From Pseudomonadota bacterium (GTDB lineage: Bacteria > Desulfobacterota > Desulfovibrionia > Desulfovibrionales > Desulfovibrionaceae), in assembly GCA_023460395.1 (NCBI GenBank), contig JAEWQB010000014.1, positions 1 through 64,000 on the forward strand: a stretch of DNA of 64,000 nucleotides. Reading direction: 5' to 3'. The position numbers and the translations under genes were made by a program. Shown piece by piece: positions 35,242 to 43,680 of the stretch. The notes below the pieces were generated by a model that saw nothing but the letters and a program-made list of their open reading frames with translations, ran no database searches and was not told where the DNA came from. The stretch's first letter is position 1. Every line of letters starts with the position of its first letter.

Positions 35242-36549
35242 TTAGACGGAAGGTTTCTCCGCACGGGAGCCGGAGGCCAGCGCTATGCCCGCGGCCTGTG
35301 CGGAAGCCCACGCCCAGTGGAGGTTGAATCCGCCCAACTGCCCTGTCACATCCAGAACTTCCCCGATAAAATACAGGCCCGGATGTCGCGTGCTCTCCAT
35401 GGTTTTAGACGAAACGTGGTCGGTAGCCACGCCGCCACCCGTGACTTCAGCCCGGCGCATGCCCTCCGTGCGTGTGGGGGTGACCACAACATGGTGCACT
35501 TGGCGGGTAAGCAATTCGCGCTCAGGTGTGGAAAGTTGGGCTATCTGCCGCTCCCCTAATCCGGCGGGAGCCGGGCGGTTCCGCTCTTTGCGTATGGGCT
35601 GACCATGCGCCTGTTCTTCGGCTCCGCCAACTATGTGCCGCGCGGTGTGCTGGGCGGCATCTGAAGAGGGGGCAGCGCCGAGCAGCGCCGCAACAAGCCT
35701 GTCCGGCAACATTCGGGACAGGGCAGTGCGTACCAGCGGTTTGCCGCCAGCTTCGCGGAGCAGCGTTTCCACATGCGTGGAAGGCAAAAAATTAATCTCC
35801 AGCGGTTCACCCGGTTGCCAGTGGCAAGAGGCGTGCAGCGTTGCGGGGCCGCTTATCCCTGTGTGGGTGACGAGTATATTTTCCGTAAATTGTTTTCCCC
35901 CGCAGGAAATGGTGGCGGGAACAGCAATGCCGGAAAGCCCTGCCAGCACCCATTGGGCGGGCATGGCAAGGGGAACCAGTGCGGGGCGCGGGGCAATAAC
36001 ACGATGTCCGAACCGTTTAGCCAGCCGGTGTCCCATGTCGGTGGCTCCCACCTGCGGCCATGCCGGGCCGCCCAACGCTACAACGACAGCAGGCGCGTGA
36101 AGAACGTCTTTGTCAGTCCGCACTGTGTACAGGCCTTCCGCGTGGGTTACTTCCTGTACGGCGTGGCGCAGACGCCACGTTACGCCCTGTGCGGCGCAGT
36201 CCGTCTCCAGCGCATGGACAAGCTCATCCGCGCTGTGCGTGCAGAATATTTGTCCATGGTCGCGCTCTTCCCAGCCGAGGGAATGCGTGGCGAGATATTC
36301 CACCATGTCCCACGGGGAAAAACGGGCGAGCGCGGATTTGCAGAAATGCGAATTGGCGCACACATAGTCGGCGGGGGAGACGTGCAGGTTGGTCACGTTG
36401 CCCTTGCCGCCCCCGGCGATGCGTAATTTTTTCCCCGGCTTTGCCGCGTGGTCCACAAGGCAAACGGAAAGCCCTTGGGAAGCCGCTGTTTTGGCGCACC
36501 AAAGACCGGAGGCTCCCGCACCGAGGATGAGGACGTCAACGCTGTTCAT
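35242..36549 (-). CDS. FAD-dependent oxidoreductase of the HI0933/BaiN family
   Basis: The protein of about 435 residues starts with a Rossmann FAD-binding loop LILGAGASGLWCA and the family signature GKKLRIAGGGKGNVTN. The C-terminal region has GGV and the LYFIGEVLDVTGQLGGFNLHWAWASAQAAG motif in pieces that closes the flavin site. This family includes BaiN, which reduces bile-acid double bonds, but most members have no known substrate. The ATG at 36549 lies directly before the FAD loop. It converges with cbiB. Confidence 0.87.
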   Translation of the reverse strand: MNSVDVLILGAGASGLWCAKTAASQGLSVCLVDHAAKPGKKLRIAGGGKGNVTNLHVSPADYVCANSHFCKSALARFSPWDMVEYLATHSLGWEERDHGQIFCTHSADELVHALETDCAAQGVTWRLRHAVQEVTHAEGLYTVRTDKDVLHAPAVVVALGGPAWPQVGATDMGHRLAKRFGHRVIAPRPALVPLAMPAQWVLAGLSGIAVPATISCGGKQFTENILVTHTGISGPATLHASCHWQPGEPLEINFLPSTHVETLLREAGGKPLVRTALSRMLPDRLVAALLGAAPSSDAAQHTARHIVGGAEEQAHGQPIRKERNRPAPAGLGERQIAQLSTPERELLTRQVHHVVVTPTRTEGMRRAEVTGGGVATDHVSSKTMESTRHPGLYFIGEVLDVTGQLGGFNLHWAWASAQAAGIALASGSRAEKPSV

Positions 36550-36813
36550 AGTGTGGAGTCGCGGAGTCGCACTGTTTATGGTTGAGGTGTTCTGCAAGAA
36601 GACCGGGACTGGACATAGAGGACGGCGGGCGGATACAGTTCGCCGGGCCTGTAATTAGCGTAGCCTGTCTCGCCGGGCACAGGTAGCGTGTTCCGTCTGT
36701 TTTGTCCATGCGCCTGCGCGGTTGCGCGGCGTTGCCGTGTGGACCAACTCCCCCGGCTATTCGTGAAAAGCGCGGGAGCCTGACCCGTAGTTTGTTTTTA
36801 CCGGAGTGTTATC

Positions 36814-37809
36814 ATGCCGCTTGTTTCCGCTTCTGACTATAGCATGCCGTTTCCGTTTTCCAATGGTCATGTACAGACCATGTTCCCGCCGCTCTTTCGC
36901 AAGGTGGTTCCCATACCCGCACACCGCGTGCGCATAGACACGCCGGACGGCGACTTTCTTGATCTGGACTTTCTGTTCGCTGAGGAGGCGGACGCGCTAC
37001 ACGACGGTGCGCCGAAAAAGCGGCCTCTGGCGATCATTTCCCATGGTCTGGAGGGCAATTCACGGCGTAAATACGTGCTGGGGATGGCACATAGCCTCAT
37101 GCGGCAAGGCTATGACGTTTGCGCGTGGAATTTTCGTGGATGCAGCGGTGAGCCGAATCGGACCATGCGGCTCTATCACAGTGGCGAAATTGGTGATTTG
37201 CATACGGTTATCACGCACTGCGCCCTGCTGGGGTATCAGCGTATAGTGCTGGCGGGATTCAGCATGGGGGGGAACCAGATTCTTACTTATCTGGGCACAA
37301 ACCCGGCTGCCGTGCATCCCGCCGTTGTGGCAGCGGTGACCTTTTCGGTGCCGTGCGATCTGGTGGGAGCCGCCGTGGTGCTGGATAAACCGGCTAACGG
37401 TATCTACATGCGGTATTTTATGCGCACTCTGCGGGAGAAAATACGGGAGAAGCACCAACGATATCCCCAGTTGAATATTGACGGGCTGGACACTATTCGG
37501 AGTTTTGAGGAATTCGACACCCGGTTCACCGCGCCCCTGTATGGATTTCGCGATGCGCGGGATTATTGGCAACGCAGCGGTTGCGGGCAGTTTCTTTCAC
37601 GTATCCGCGTGCCCGCTTTGCTGGTGAACGCGAAGAATGATCCTTTCCTCAGCCCCTCGTGCTTCCCGGTGGCTGTGGCCGAACGGAGTGACGCGTTGTT
37701 TTTGGAAATGCCTTCCACCGGGGGGCATGTGGGCTTTGTGCGCCGTGCCGCGGACGGGTTGTATTGGTCTGATTTGCGTGCGGCGGCGTTTTTAGCGTCT
37801 GTCTTGTAA
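36814..37809 (+). CDS. YheT-family alpha/beta hydrolase
   Basis: The 331-residue protein has the YheT/EMB8 start NGHVQTMFPPL, the HGLEG oxyanion region, a nucleophile elbow GFSMGG (Ser nucleophile) and the late His in STGGHVGFV. The Asp in VNAKNDPFLS completes the triad. The family is thought to act on lipids or small esters, but E. coli YheT has no defined substrate. A promoter region of about 215 bases separates it from the divergent flavoprotein gene. Confidence 0.85.
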   Translation: MPLVSASDYSMPFPFSNGHVQTMFPPLFRKVVPIPAHRVRIDTPDGDFLDLDFLFAEEADALHDGAPKKRPLAIISHGLEGNSRRKYVLGMAHSLMRQGYDVCAWNFRGCSGEPNRTMRLYHSGEIGDLHTVITHCALLGYQRIVLAGFSMGGNQILTYLGTNPAAVHPAVVAAVTFSVPCDLVGAAVVLDKPANGIYMRYFMRTLREKIREKHQRYPQLNIDGLDTIRSFEEFDTRFTAPLYGFRDARDYWQRSGCGQFLSRIRVPALLVNAKNDPFLSPSCFPVAVAERSDALFLEMPSTGGHVGFVRRAADGLYWSDLRAAAFLASVL

Positions 37810-37863
37810 GTGTGTCCATGGAGAGCCGGTTTTGTCCGGTCCCATATGGTGCAGTCTACCCCA

Positions 37864-37907
37864 GTTCTGACTCGGTTCTGACTCGGCCCCGATCCGGCTC
37901 CGACCCG
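37864..37907. repeat. Four tandem 11-base repeats after the YheT gene
   Basis: GTTCTGACTCG occurs twice in tandem at 37864 and 37875 and is followed by two diverged copies, GCCCCGATCCG and GCTCCGACCCG. The block lies between the convergent stops of the YheT gene and the next minus-strand gene. Confidence 0.7.
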
Positions 37908-37986
37908 GCCCCTATTGACGATGCATGGCTATGCCTGACTGCGCCTGACGATGCCTTGCTGCCGCCCCTTCGCAGTAAGCGCGGTC

Positions 37987-38328
37987 TTAATTAATGCGGG
38001 GAGCGGCAGGAAGCGCAGCCAACAGCGCTTGCTCGTCTAACTGGCGTGATGCGTCCACAAAGTCTTGGCACTGGGTCGCGGATTGAACCAGACGCAGTAA
38101 AATGCCTTCATATTCGTGCAGTTGCTTCTCTGGCAGGGCAAACACAAATTGCTGTTCTTCCAGCATTTTCAATAATTGCAGAGCGGAAGAGGCCATCTGG
38201 TGATATTCCACAATCATTGCGTCGCGGAGTTGGCGGTCATCAGCAGGCGGCGATTGCGCGGCCCGTTGTTTTCGGCGGCGTTCCTGTCTGTCAAACCGTT
38301 CTGTGATGCTTGGTGTTTCCGTTTTCAT
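37987..38328 (-). CDS. Hypothetical helical protein
   Basis: The 113-residue protein is not recognised. It is rich in Gln, Leu and Glu, with a basic start (RQERRRKQR) and helical segments through residues 30-90, so it may be a small all-helical cytoplasmic protein. The ATG at 38328 has a clean AGGAG site six bases upstream, which supports a real gene. The open frame continues further upstream but without a start this good. It has no membrane segment or signal. Confidence 0.55.
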   Translation of the reverse strand: MKTETPSITERFDRQERRRKQRAAQSPPADDRQLRDAMIVEYHQMASSALQLLKMLEEQQFVFALPEKQLHEYEGILLRLVQSATQCQDFVDASRQLDEQALLAALPAAPRIN

Positions 38329-38494
38329 GGTCGTTCTCCTGTGTGATGTGCTGATGGAGCCGGGAACGACAGGAATAAAGCAATGATCGCGCCATAACAG
38401 TATCACGCGGACATTGCTTGTTTTTTTAATGAAAAGAGTCGCGGAAAAGGGTCGCGCGTCAGGATTCTGGCGGCATATGGGCGAGTGCGTGAGG

Positions 38495-39103
38495 TTATTT
38501 TCGCGAGAGACAGCGGGCGCAGACGCCGCTAAGAAGCAGTTCCACAGAATCAATCCTGCGAGTGTGGCGGTCGGCTGTTCCCGGTCCGGCTGCCGGAGAG
38601 GGCGCTTGGGGCGTGGTGTGTGCGCTGCTGGCACACGGGGCACTGTTGCGCCGGGGAGAATCTGTTGTAATGGCAAGCTGCGATCCCAGCTTTGCTATGG
38701 CGTCCAGCAATGCTGTTGCGGAGAGCGGGGGCATATTTGTGAGCAGGCATTCCATTGCCCCGCATTGGGTACAGAAGAAGTGTCCGTGCACGTTGTTTCC
38801 TTCCGGCGGTACGCAATACCGGAACGTGCGGTCTGCCGCGTTGTGGCGCTGGACCACCCCCTTTTCCGCAAAGCTGTCCAGAGTGCGGTAGAGCGTTACT
38901 TTATCAAATGGGCCGGATTTGCGCAGGTGCTCCAGCAATTCGGGTGCGCTAACGGCGCGGGGCGCGTCGGGGAAGGCGGAGAGGATACGCAGTCTCGCCT
39001 CTGTGGGGTCCAGCCCCGCGTCATGTAAGGTCTGGACATGCTGGTCATTGGCGGACCCGCTAGAGGTGGGACGGCTGCTTGTGGAGTGGGGAGGAGTGCG
39101 CAT
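38495..39103 (-). CDS. zur: Fur-family regulator, probable Zur
   Basis: The 202-residue protein is a Fur-type repressor. The winged helix spans residues 25-85 (TLYRTLDSF is the recognition region), and the dimer domain has HGHFFCTQCGAMEC with a CxxC zinc site. The second CxxC is at the end (CARCLSRK). A 35-residue Pro/Ala/Ser insert separates the dimer strands from that last CxxC, which is unusual. It is the last gene after znuB on the minus strand, so zinc is the most likely signal and the znu operon the target. A Fur or PerR role is the alternative. Confidence 0.83.
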   Translation of the reverse strand: MRTPPHSTSSRPTSSGSANDQHVQTLHDAGLDPTEARLRILSAFPDAPRAVSAPELLEHLRKSGPFDKVTLYRTLDSFAEKGVVQRHNAADRTFRYCVPPEGNNVHGHFFCTQCGAMECLLTNMPPLSATALLDAIAKLGSQLAITTDSPRRNSAPCASSAHTTPQAPSPAAGPGTADRHTRRIDSVELLLSGVCARCLSRK

Positions 39104-39280
39104 GCTGTCTTCTCCGGTACGTTTCCCGGTGTGCGGGAGTTGTTTTAGCTGCCTGTGTTGGTGTGGGGCTTTCCTGCCCCGCCATTACCAGTCCTTTGCC
39201 GGGCATTTGTCAGCCCTTTGTTGGCGTTGGCTATGCGTCAGGTTGGAAGCAAACAGACGCCATGCCCGATAGGGCCGGAA

Positions 39281-40129
39281 TCAGGCGGGCTTCAGGATAT
39301 TGGTTTTGCGCCGAAGAACGCCTCGCAACGCATCCTGCCCCAGAGCGAGAAAGAAGCATCCTGCCGCCACTGCGATAATAGACGCGCCGGAGGTTAGGTC
39401 GAACCGGTAGGAAAGCGCAAGTCCGCCAAGGCAGAAGAGCATGCTCCAGCCCACTGCGGAGAACATCATGCTGGCTAGTGACCGGGCATGCCGTTGTGCC
39501 ATGAACGGCGGAATTGTCAGCAGAGCGATAACGAGAATAAGACCCACCACGCGAATAATCATCACGACCGAAAGGGCAGCCATGCCAACCATGAGGCAGT
39601 GCAGCGCCGCCACGGGCAGCCCGCGTGCCGCCGCGAATTCGCTATCGAACGACAGCAGCAACAAACCGGGGTAGAATACGATGGTCAGTACGAGCACCAG
39701 CACGTCCAACGCCGCCATGAGCCATAAATCTTCCACAGGCACGGCGAGAATGGAGCCGAAGAGGAAGCTCATCAGGTCCACGTTATATCCGGGAGTGAGG
39801 TCGACGAGTATGATACCAAAGGCCATGCCCGCAGCCCACATAACGCCGATAGCCGTGTCCGCCTTTTCCTTGTACCGCAGGGAAACTCCCGCCATGGCAA
39901 GGGATGAGGCCAGTGAGAACCCTGCCGCACAGGGCAACACGGGGAAGCCCATATAAAAAGCCAAGCCCACGCCTCCGTAAGCGGCATGGGCCACGCCGCC
40001 CGCCAGAAAGACCAGCCGGTTGACCACCACAAGCGTGCCCACCACGCCACAGGCGATGGAAGCCAGCAAACCTGCCGCAATGGCGTGGCGCATGAAATCG
40101 AATCCAAGCATGTTCATGAGCGTGTCCAT
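39281..40129 (-). CDS. znuB: Zinc/manganese ABC importer permease ZnuB-type
   Basis: The 282-residue permease has about eight hydrophobic segments and the AfeC/ZnuB layout, with the conserved GVVGTLVVVNRLVFLAGGVAHAAYG region in the first third. It is the membrane channel for the metal bound by the ZnuA-like protein. Its ATG overlaps the znuC stop by one base (TGATG). Confidence 0.9.
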   Translation of the reverse strand: MDTLMNMLGFDFMRHAIAAGLLASIACGVVGTLVVVNRLVFLAGGVAHAAYGGVGLAFYMGFPVLPCAAGFSLASSLAMAGVSLRYKEKADTAIGVMWAAGMAFGIILVDLTPGYNVDLMSFLFGSILAVPVEDLWLMAALDVLVLVLTIVFYPGLLLLSFDSEFAAARGLPVAALHCLMVGMAALSVVMIIRVVGLILVIALLTIPPFMAQRHARSLASMMFSAVGWSMLFCLGGLALSYRFDLTSGASIIAVAAGCFFLALGQDALRGVLRRKTNILKPA

Positions 40130-41184
40130 CAGGCGTTTTCTCCTGTCGCGGGGGCGTCCGGGGAATGAGGCGCCGCGGTTGCGGGGGAGCCGGCATCCCT
40201 GCCCGGTTGTGGGGATTGTCCTGCCCTGTCTGTTCGTTGAGGTTGCATAGTCAGTTCAGAGTGCCCGGCCTCAGCTTGTCCTGCCGGTTCCGGCAATTCC
40301 ACCGGGTTCTCAGGGGCCGTTTTTGCGGACGGCTCTGCGTGAACACGCACGGCTTGTCGCCCATGGCGTGGCTCGGCAGGCTGCGCGGTTGGTGCGTGCA
40401 GGCCAGCAAGGCCCGGAAACAGATGTGATACCGACGTAATGAAACTGCCCATGGGGCAGTTGGGTTCGTGGGTGCCATAGAGCATGGTCAGTTGGTCGGG
40501 GCTAAGTGTATTGCCCGGCGTGTACCGCAGCGTGCGGTTGACAATGGCAATGCCGGAAAATGGCGAAGCCGTGATGGAAAGATCGTGGCTTACCACTATG
40601 GTGGTAATGCTATTTGGCAGGGATGCCAGAAATTCGTAAAAGCAGAATTTCCCTTGCGGATCAATGTTTGCCGTCGGCTCGTCCAGTAACAGGAGTTCCG
40701 GGTCGCCCATCAGGGCGCGGGCCACGACCACCCGCTGCCGTTGTCCGCCGGAAAGGTCGCAGAAACGGCGTGTGTCCACTCCTTCCAAGCCCACCATGGA
40801 CAGAGCCTGCCGGGCTTTCTGCACTGTCTCGCGGGTGCGCCGCCAGCCGGAGGAAAATACCGTTCCCGCACCGTGCACGCCCCCCAGCAGCACAGCATCT
40901 AAAACAGAGAGGGGAAACGCTTCGCGGGCGGTCACACATTGGGGCACGTAGCCCACGCGGGCGCGGGCGGCATCCGGTGCGCCACCGAAAACCTGCACGG
41001 CGCCGCCCTGTGGGCGCAGCATTCCCAGAATGCATTTCATGAGAGTGGTCTTACCGCCCCCATTGGGACCAAGCACCGCTACGTAATCTCCCCGGTGTAC
41101 CGAAAGGGATACGTCGTCCAGTACAACTTCGCCATCGGGGTAGGCGAAACGGAGATCGCGAAGGGAAAGAATTTCTTCGGTCAT
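40129..41184 (-). CDS. znuC: Zinc/manganese ABC importer ATPase ZnuC-type, extended C-terminus
   Basis: Residues 1-240 are a standard ATPase with Walker A GPNGGGKTT, signature LSGGQRQRVVVARAL and Walker B LLLDEPTANID. Residues from about 255 to 351 form a low-complexity Pro/Ala/Glu/His-containing tail not usual for the family. It lies 61 bases downstream of znuA on the minus strand. The tail could be a translation fusion of intergenic sequence or a protein-contact arm. Confidence 0.88.
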   Translation of the reverse strand: MTEEILSLRDLRFAYPDGEVVLDDVSLSVHRGDYVAVLGPNGGGKTTLMKCILGMLRPQGGAVQVFGGAPDAARARVGYVPQCVTAREAFPLSVLDAVLLGGVHGAGTVFSSGWRRTRETVQKARQALSMVGLEGVDTRRFCDLSGGQRQRVVVARALMGDPELLLLDEPTANIDPQGKFCFYEFLASLPNSITTIVVSHDLSITASPFSGIAIVNRTLRYTPGNTLSPDQLTMLYGTHEPNCPMGSFITSVSHLFPGLAGLHAPTAQPAEPRHGRQAVRVHAEPSAKTAPENPVELPEPAGQAEAGHSELTMQPQRTDRAGQSPQPGRDAGSPATAAPHSPDAPATGENA

Positions 41185-41245
41185 GGTGTTCCTGTCTGCG
41201 GCGGAGAATCTCCGCCGCAGGGTCTGTCATCTGTCAGCCTGCGCC

Positions 41246-42271
41246 TTACCGCGTGAATGAGGCCGCGAGACTTTGCGCCACCGTGCGCAGGTTGTCAAAC
41301 CAGTCATAGGCCAGCGGGTCGGCGGTCACTACGGTGCCGTCAATCTGTCTCGCTATGGCCTCCGCGCTTCTGCGCGGAAACTGTGGCTGGATGAAGATGG
41401 TCCGTATGCCATGCTCACGGGCTTTGCTCATCAGTTCCGCAAGAATGCGGGGGGTAGGTTCTTTGCCCTCGTATTCAATGGGAATCTGCTCTAGCTTATA
41501 GTTCTTGGCAAAATAGCCCCACGACGGATGGAAGACCATGAAAACTCGTTTTTCTTCCGGGATAGGGGAAAAAATAGCGTTAATCTCGTTGTCCAGAGCC
41601 GTCAGTTCGTTGTCCAGCGCGGCGTAGTTGGCACGAAAGACATCCGCATGGTCCGGGTCTGCCCGGACAAGCTCCTGTAGCATACTTTCGACCATGTGTC
41701 TGGCCTGCGCGGGGCCAAGCCAGATGTGCGGGTCCACCCCGCCGTGCTCATGACCATGTTCCGCGTGTTCGTCGTGCTCCGCGTCATGACCGGTCGTTGC
41801 GGAGTCATGGGCGTGTTCGTTGTGCTCTTCGTCACCGTCATGGTGGTGATGGGCCGCCATGGGGAGCTTCTCTATACCCTTGTCGGTGTGCGCCACGCGC
41901 ATGGATGGATTTGCCGAGGCGATACGGGGCAGCCACGCCTTCTCAAAGGGAACATCTATGGCAAGGTATAACCGGGCGTTGGCAAGGGCCGCCATCTGGC
42001 TGGGTTTAGGCTCATAGGTAGCCGGGCTGGCTCCGGGCGGGACCATGACGGAAACCGCCACATGCTCTCCCCCCAGCCGTTCCACAAAATATTGCTGGGG
42101 AACAATGCTGACAACAATGGGGAGCGGTTGAGCCTGCGCTATGCCCAGAAAACCGGGCAGGACCATAAGAACAAAAAAGACCAGTAGCAAGCGCCGGGTA
42201 CTGGCGGACAGGGCGGTGCGAAACTGTGCTGGCGGGATGATCGAAAGAAGGGAAACGGTACGCAGTGGCAT
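41246..42271 (-). CDS. znuA: Zinc ABC importer substrate-binding protein ZnuA-type
   Basis: The protein of 341 residues has a signal-like N-terminus (hydrophobic 28-46, cleavage near AQAQ) and the two-lobe fold of cluster A-I binding proteins. A His/Asp/Glu-rich loop (about residues 141-186) with many HxH steps is the hallmark of zinc rather than manganese binders. Metal ligands follow in DPHIWLGP. An AAGGAG site precedes the ATG at 42271. It is the first gene of the znuA-znuC-znuB-zur operon. Confidence 0.93.
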   Translation of the reverse strand: MPLRTVSLLSIIPPAQFRTALSASTRRLLLVFFVLMVLPGFLGIAQAQPLPIVVSIVPQQYFVERLGGEHVAVSVMVPPGASPATYEPKPSQMAALANARLYLAIDVPFEKAWLPRIASANPSMRVAHTDKGIEKLPMAAHHHHDGDEEHNEHAHDSATTGHDAEHDEHAEHGHEHGGVDPHIWLGPAQARHMVESMLQELVRADPDHADVFRANYAALDNELTALDNEINAIFSPIPEEKRVFMVFHPSWGYFAKNYKLEQIPIEYEGKEPTPRILAELMSKAREHGIRTIFIQPQFPRRSAEAIARQIDGTVVTADPLAYDWFDNLRTVAQSLAASFTR

Positions 42272-42333
42272 GAGGTACTCCTTGGTAAGGGCTGGGCACG
42301 ATGCGGTTGGCGTGCTGGACATATGCCGCCATG

Positions 42334-42348
42334 TGCAACTCGGTTGCA
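42334..42348. promoter_or_regulatory. Palindrome upstream of znuA, candidate Zur operator
   Basis: TGCAACTCGGTTGCA is a perfect inverted repeat (TGCAAC and GTTGCA, three-base spacer), 63 bases upstream of the znuA ATG. Size and form fit a Fur/Zur-type operator, but the link to Zur is inferred from position only. Confidence 0.45.
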
Positions 42349-42582
42349 TAGTCTATGCCGCTGTTGAGAACGCTTGTCAATGATCGAAATGGATGGTGGC
42401 ATAGTTTGAGAAAGCAACATGCTGGACGCTTGGCTTACCCGGAGAAATAACGTATTGCTGTGGCGCGGCGGCTACGCCGCAAGCTGCGTCTAACGCACCC
42501 TTTGTTGCTGAACGGTTGCCGCATGGGTTGTGAGGGTATGGGCGGTGCCGGAAGGGGTGTCCAGATAGGGAAGGAAGACCAC

Positions 42583-43677
42583 ATGGGTATGCAACGCAGG
42601 AAGTCTCGTGAAATTCAAGTGGGGGCTGTTCGCATCGGGGGAGACAATCCCGTGGTGGTGCAGAGCATGACCAACACGGATACGCGCGACGTGGAAGCAA
42701 CCGTAGAGCAGATTCATCAACTGGCTGAGGTGGGTTGTGAGATTGTGCGGGTCGCGGTGCTCAATGAAGGAGCGGCGTGGGCCATTGGAAAAATTCGCGG
42801 GCAGGTGCGCATTCCGCTCATCGCCGACATCCACTTTGATCATCGTCTGGCTATTGCCGCTTTGGAGGCGGGCGTGGATGCGTTGCGCATAAACCCCGGT
42901 AATATCGGGGGGCGCAAGCAGGTGGATATGGTAGTGGACGCGGCGCGGTCGCACGGTGCCGTTATCCGGGTGGGGGTGAACAGCGGCTCTGTGGAAACCG
43001 CGCTGCTGGACAAGTATGGCGGGCCTACTCCGCAGGCCATGGTGGAAAGCGCGCTTGGGCATGTGCGGCTTTTGGAAGAACGCGGATTTTACGATACCAA
43101 AATTTCCATTAAATCCTCGTCGGTGCTGGACACCATAGACGCCTATCGCATGTTGGCGGAACGGTGTGACTATCCGTTGCACATTGGCGTAACTGAGGCG
43201 GGCACATTCATGCGTGGTGCGGTCAAGTCCTCCGTGGGACTGGGCATATTGCTCTGGCAGGGCATTGGTGATACGTTGCGCATCTCCCTGACGGACGATC
43301 CCGTCCGGGAAATTCCCGTGGCGTGGGAACTGCTACGCGCTCTTGGGTTGCGTACCCGCGGCCCGGAAATTGTCTCTTGCCCGACCTGCGGCAGAACCGA
43401 AATAGGCCTCATCAACCTCGCGGAAGAAGTGGAACGCCGTTTAGAAGGCGTGACCGATTCTTTTAAAGTGGCTGTTATGGGCTGTGTGGTCAACGGTCCC
43501 GGCGAGGCCCGCGAGGCGGACATCGGCGTGGCGGGCGGCAGGGACAAGGGTATCATCTTCCGTAAGGGAGAAATCGTTAAAACGGTCAAGGGCGGAGCGC
43601 AGTTGCTCGAAGCCTTTATGCAAGAACTCGATTCGTTCCTTGCGGAGCGCGCTGCGCAGGGAGCAGACAAAGGATAA
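42583..43677 (+). CDS. ispG: HMB-PP synthase IspG (GcpE)
   Basis: IspG is the 4Fe-4S enzyme of the MEP pathway that makes HMB-PP from ME-cPP. The protein of 364 residues has the N-terminal TIM barrel (IGGDNPVVVQSMTNTDT) and the C-terminal cluster motif CPTCGRTE, with the third Cys further on in MGCVVNGPGEA. The ATG at 42583 has a GGAAGGA site. Three bases separate it from proS. dxs and ispA of the same pathway lie about 5-7 kb to the right. Confidence 0.94.
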   Translation: MGMQRRKSREIQVGAVRIGGDNPVVVQSMTNTDTRDVEATVEQIHQLAEVGCEIVRVAVLNEGAAWAIGKIRGQVRIPLIADIHFDHRLAIAALEAGVDALRINPGNIGGRKQVDMVVDAARSHGAVIRVGVNSGSVETALLDKYGGPTPQAMVESALGHVRLLEERGFYDTKISIKSSSVLDTIDAYRMLAERCDYPLHIGVTEAGTFMRGAVKSSVGLGILLWQGIGDTLRISLTDDPVREIPVAWELLRALGLRTRGPEIVSCPTCGRTEIGLINLAEEVERRLEGVTDSFKVAVMGCVVNGPGEAREADIGVAGGRDKGIIFRKGEIVKTVKGGAQLLEAFMQELDSFLAERAAQGADKG

Positions 43678-43680
43678 CCG

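Noticed and set aside
37812..37994. Frame of 60 codons after the YheT gene
   Set aside because: It is translated tandem repeat sequence and has no ribosome site.
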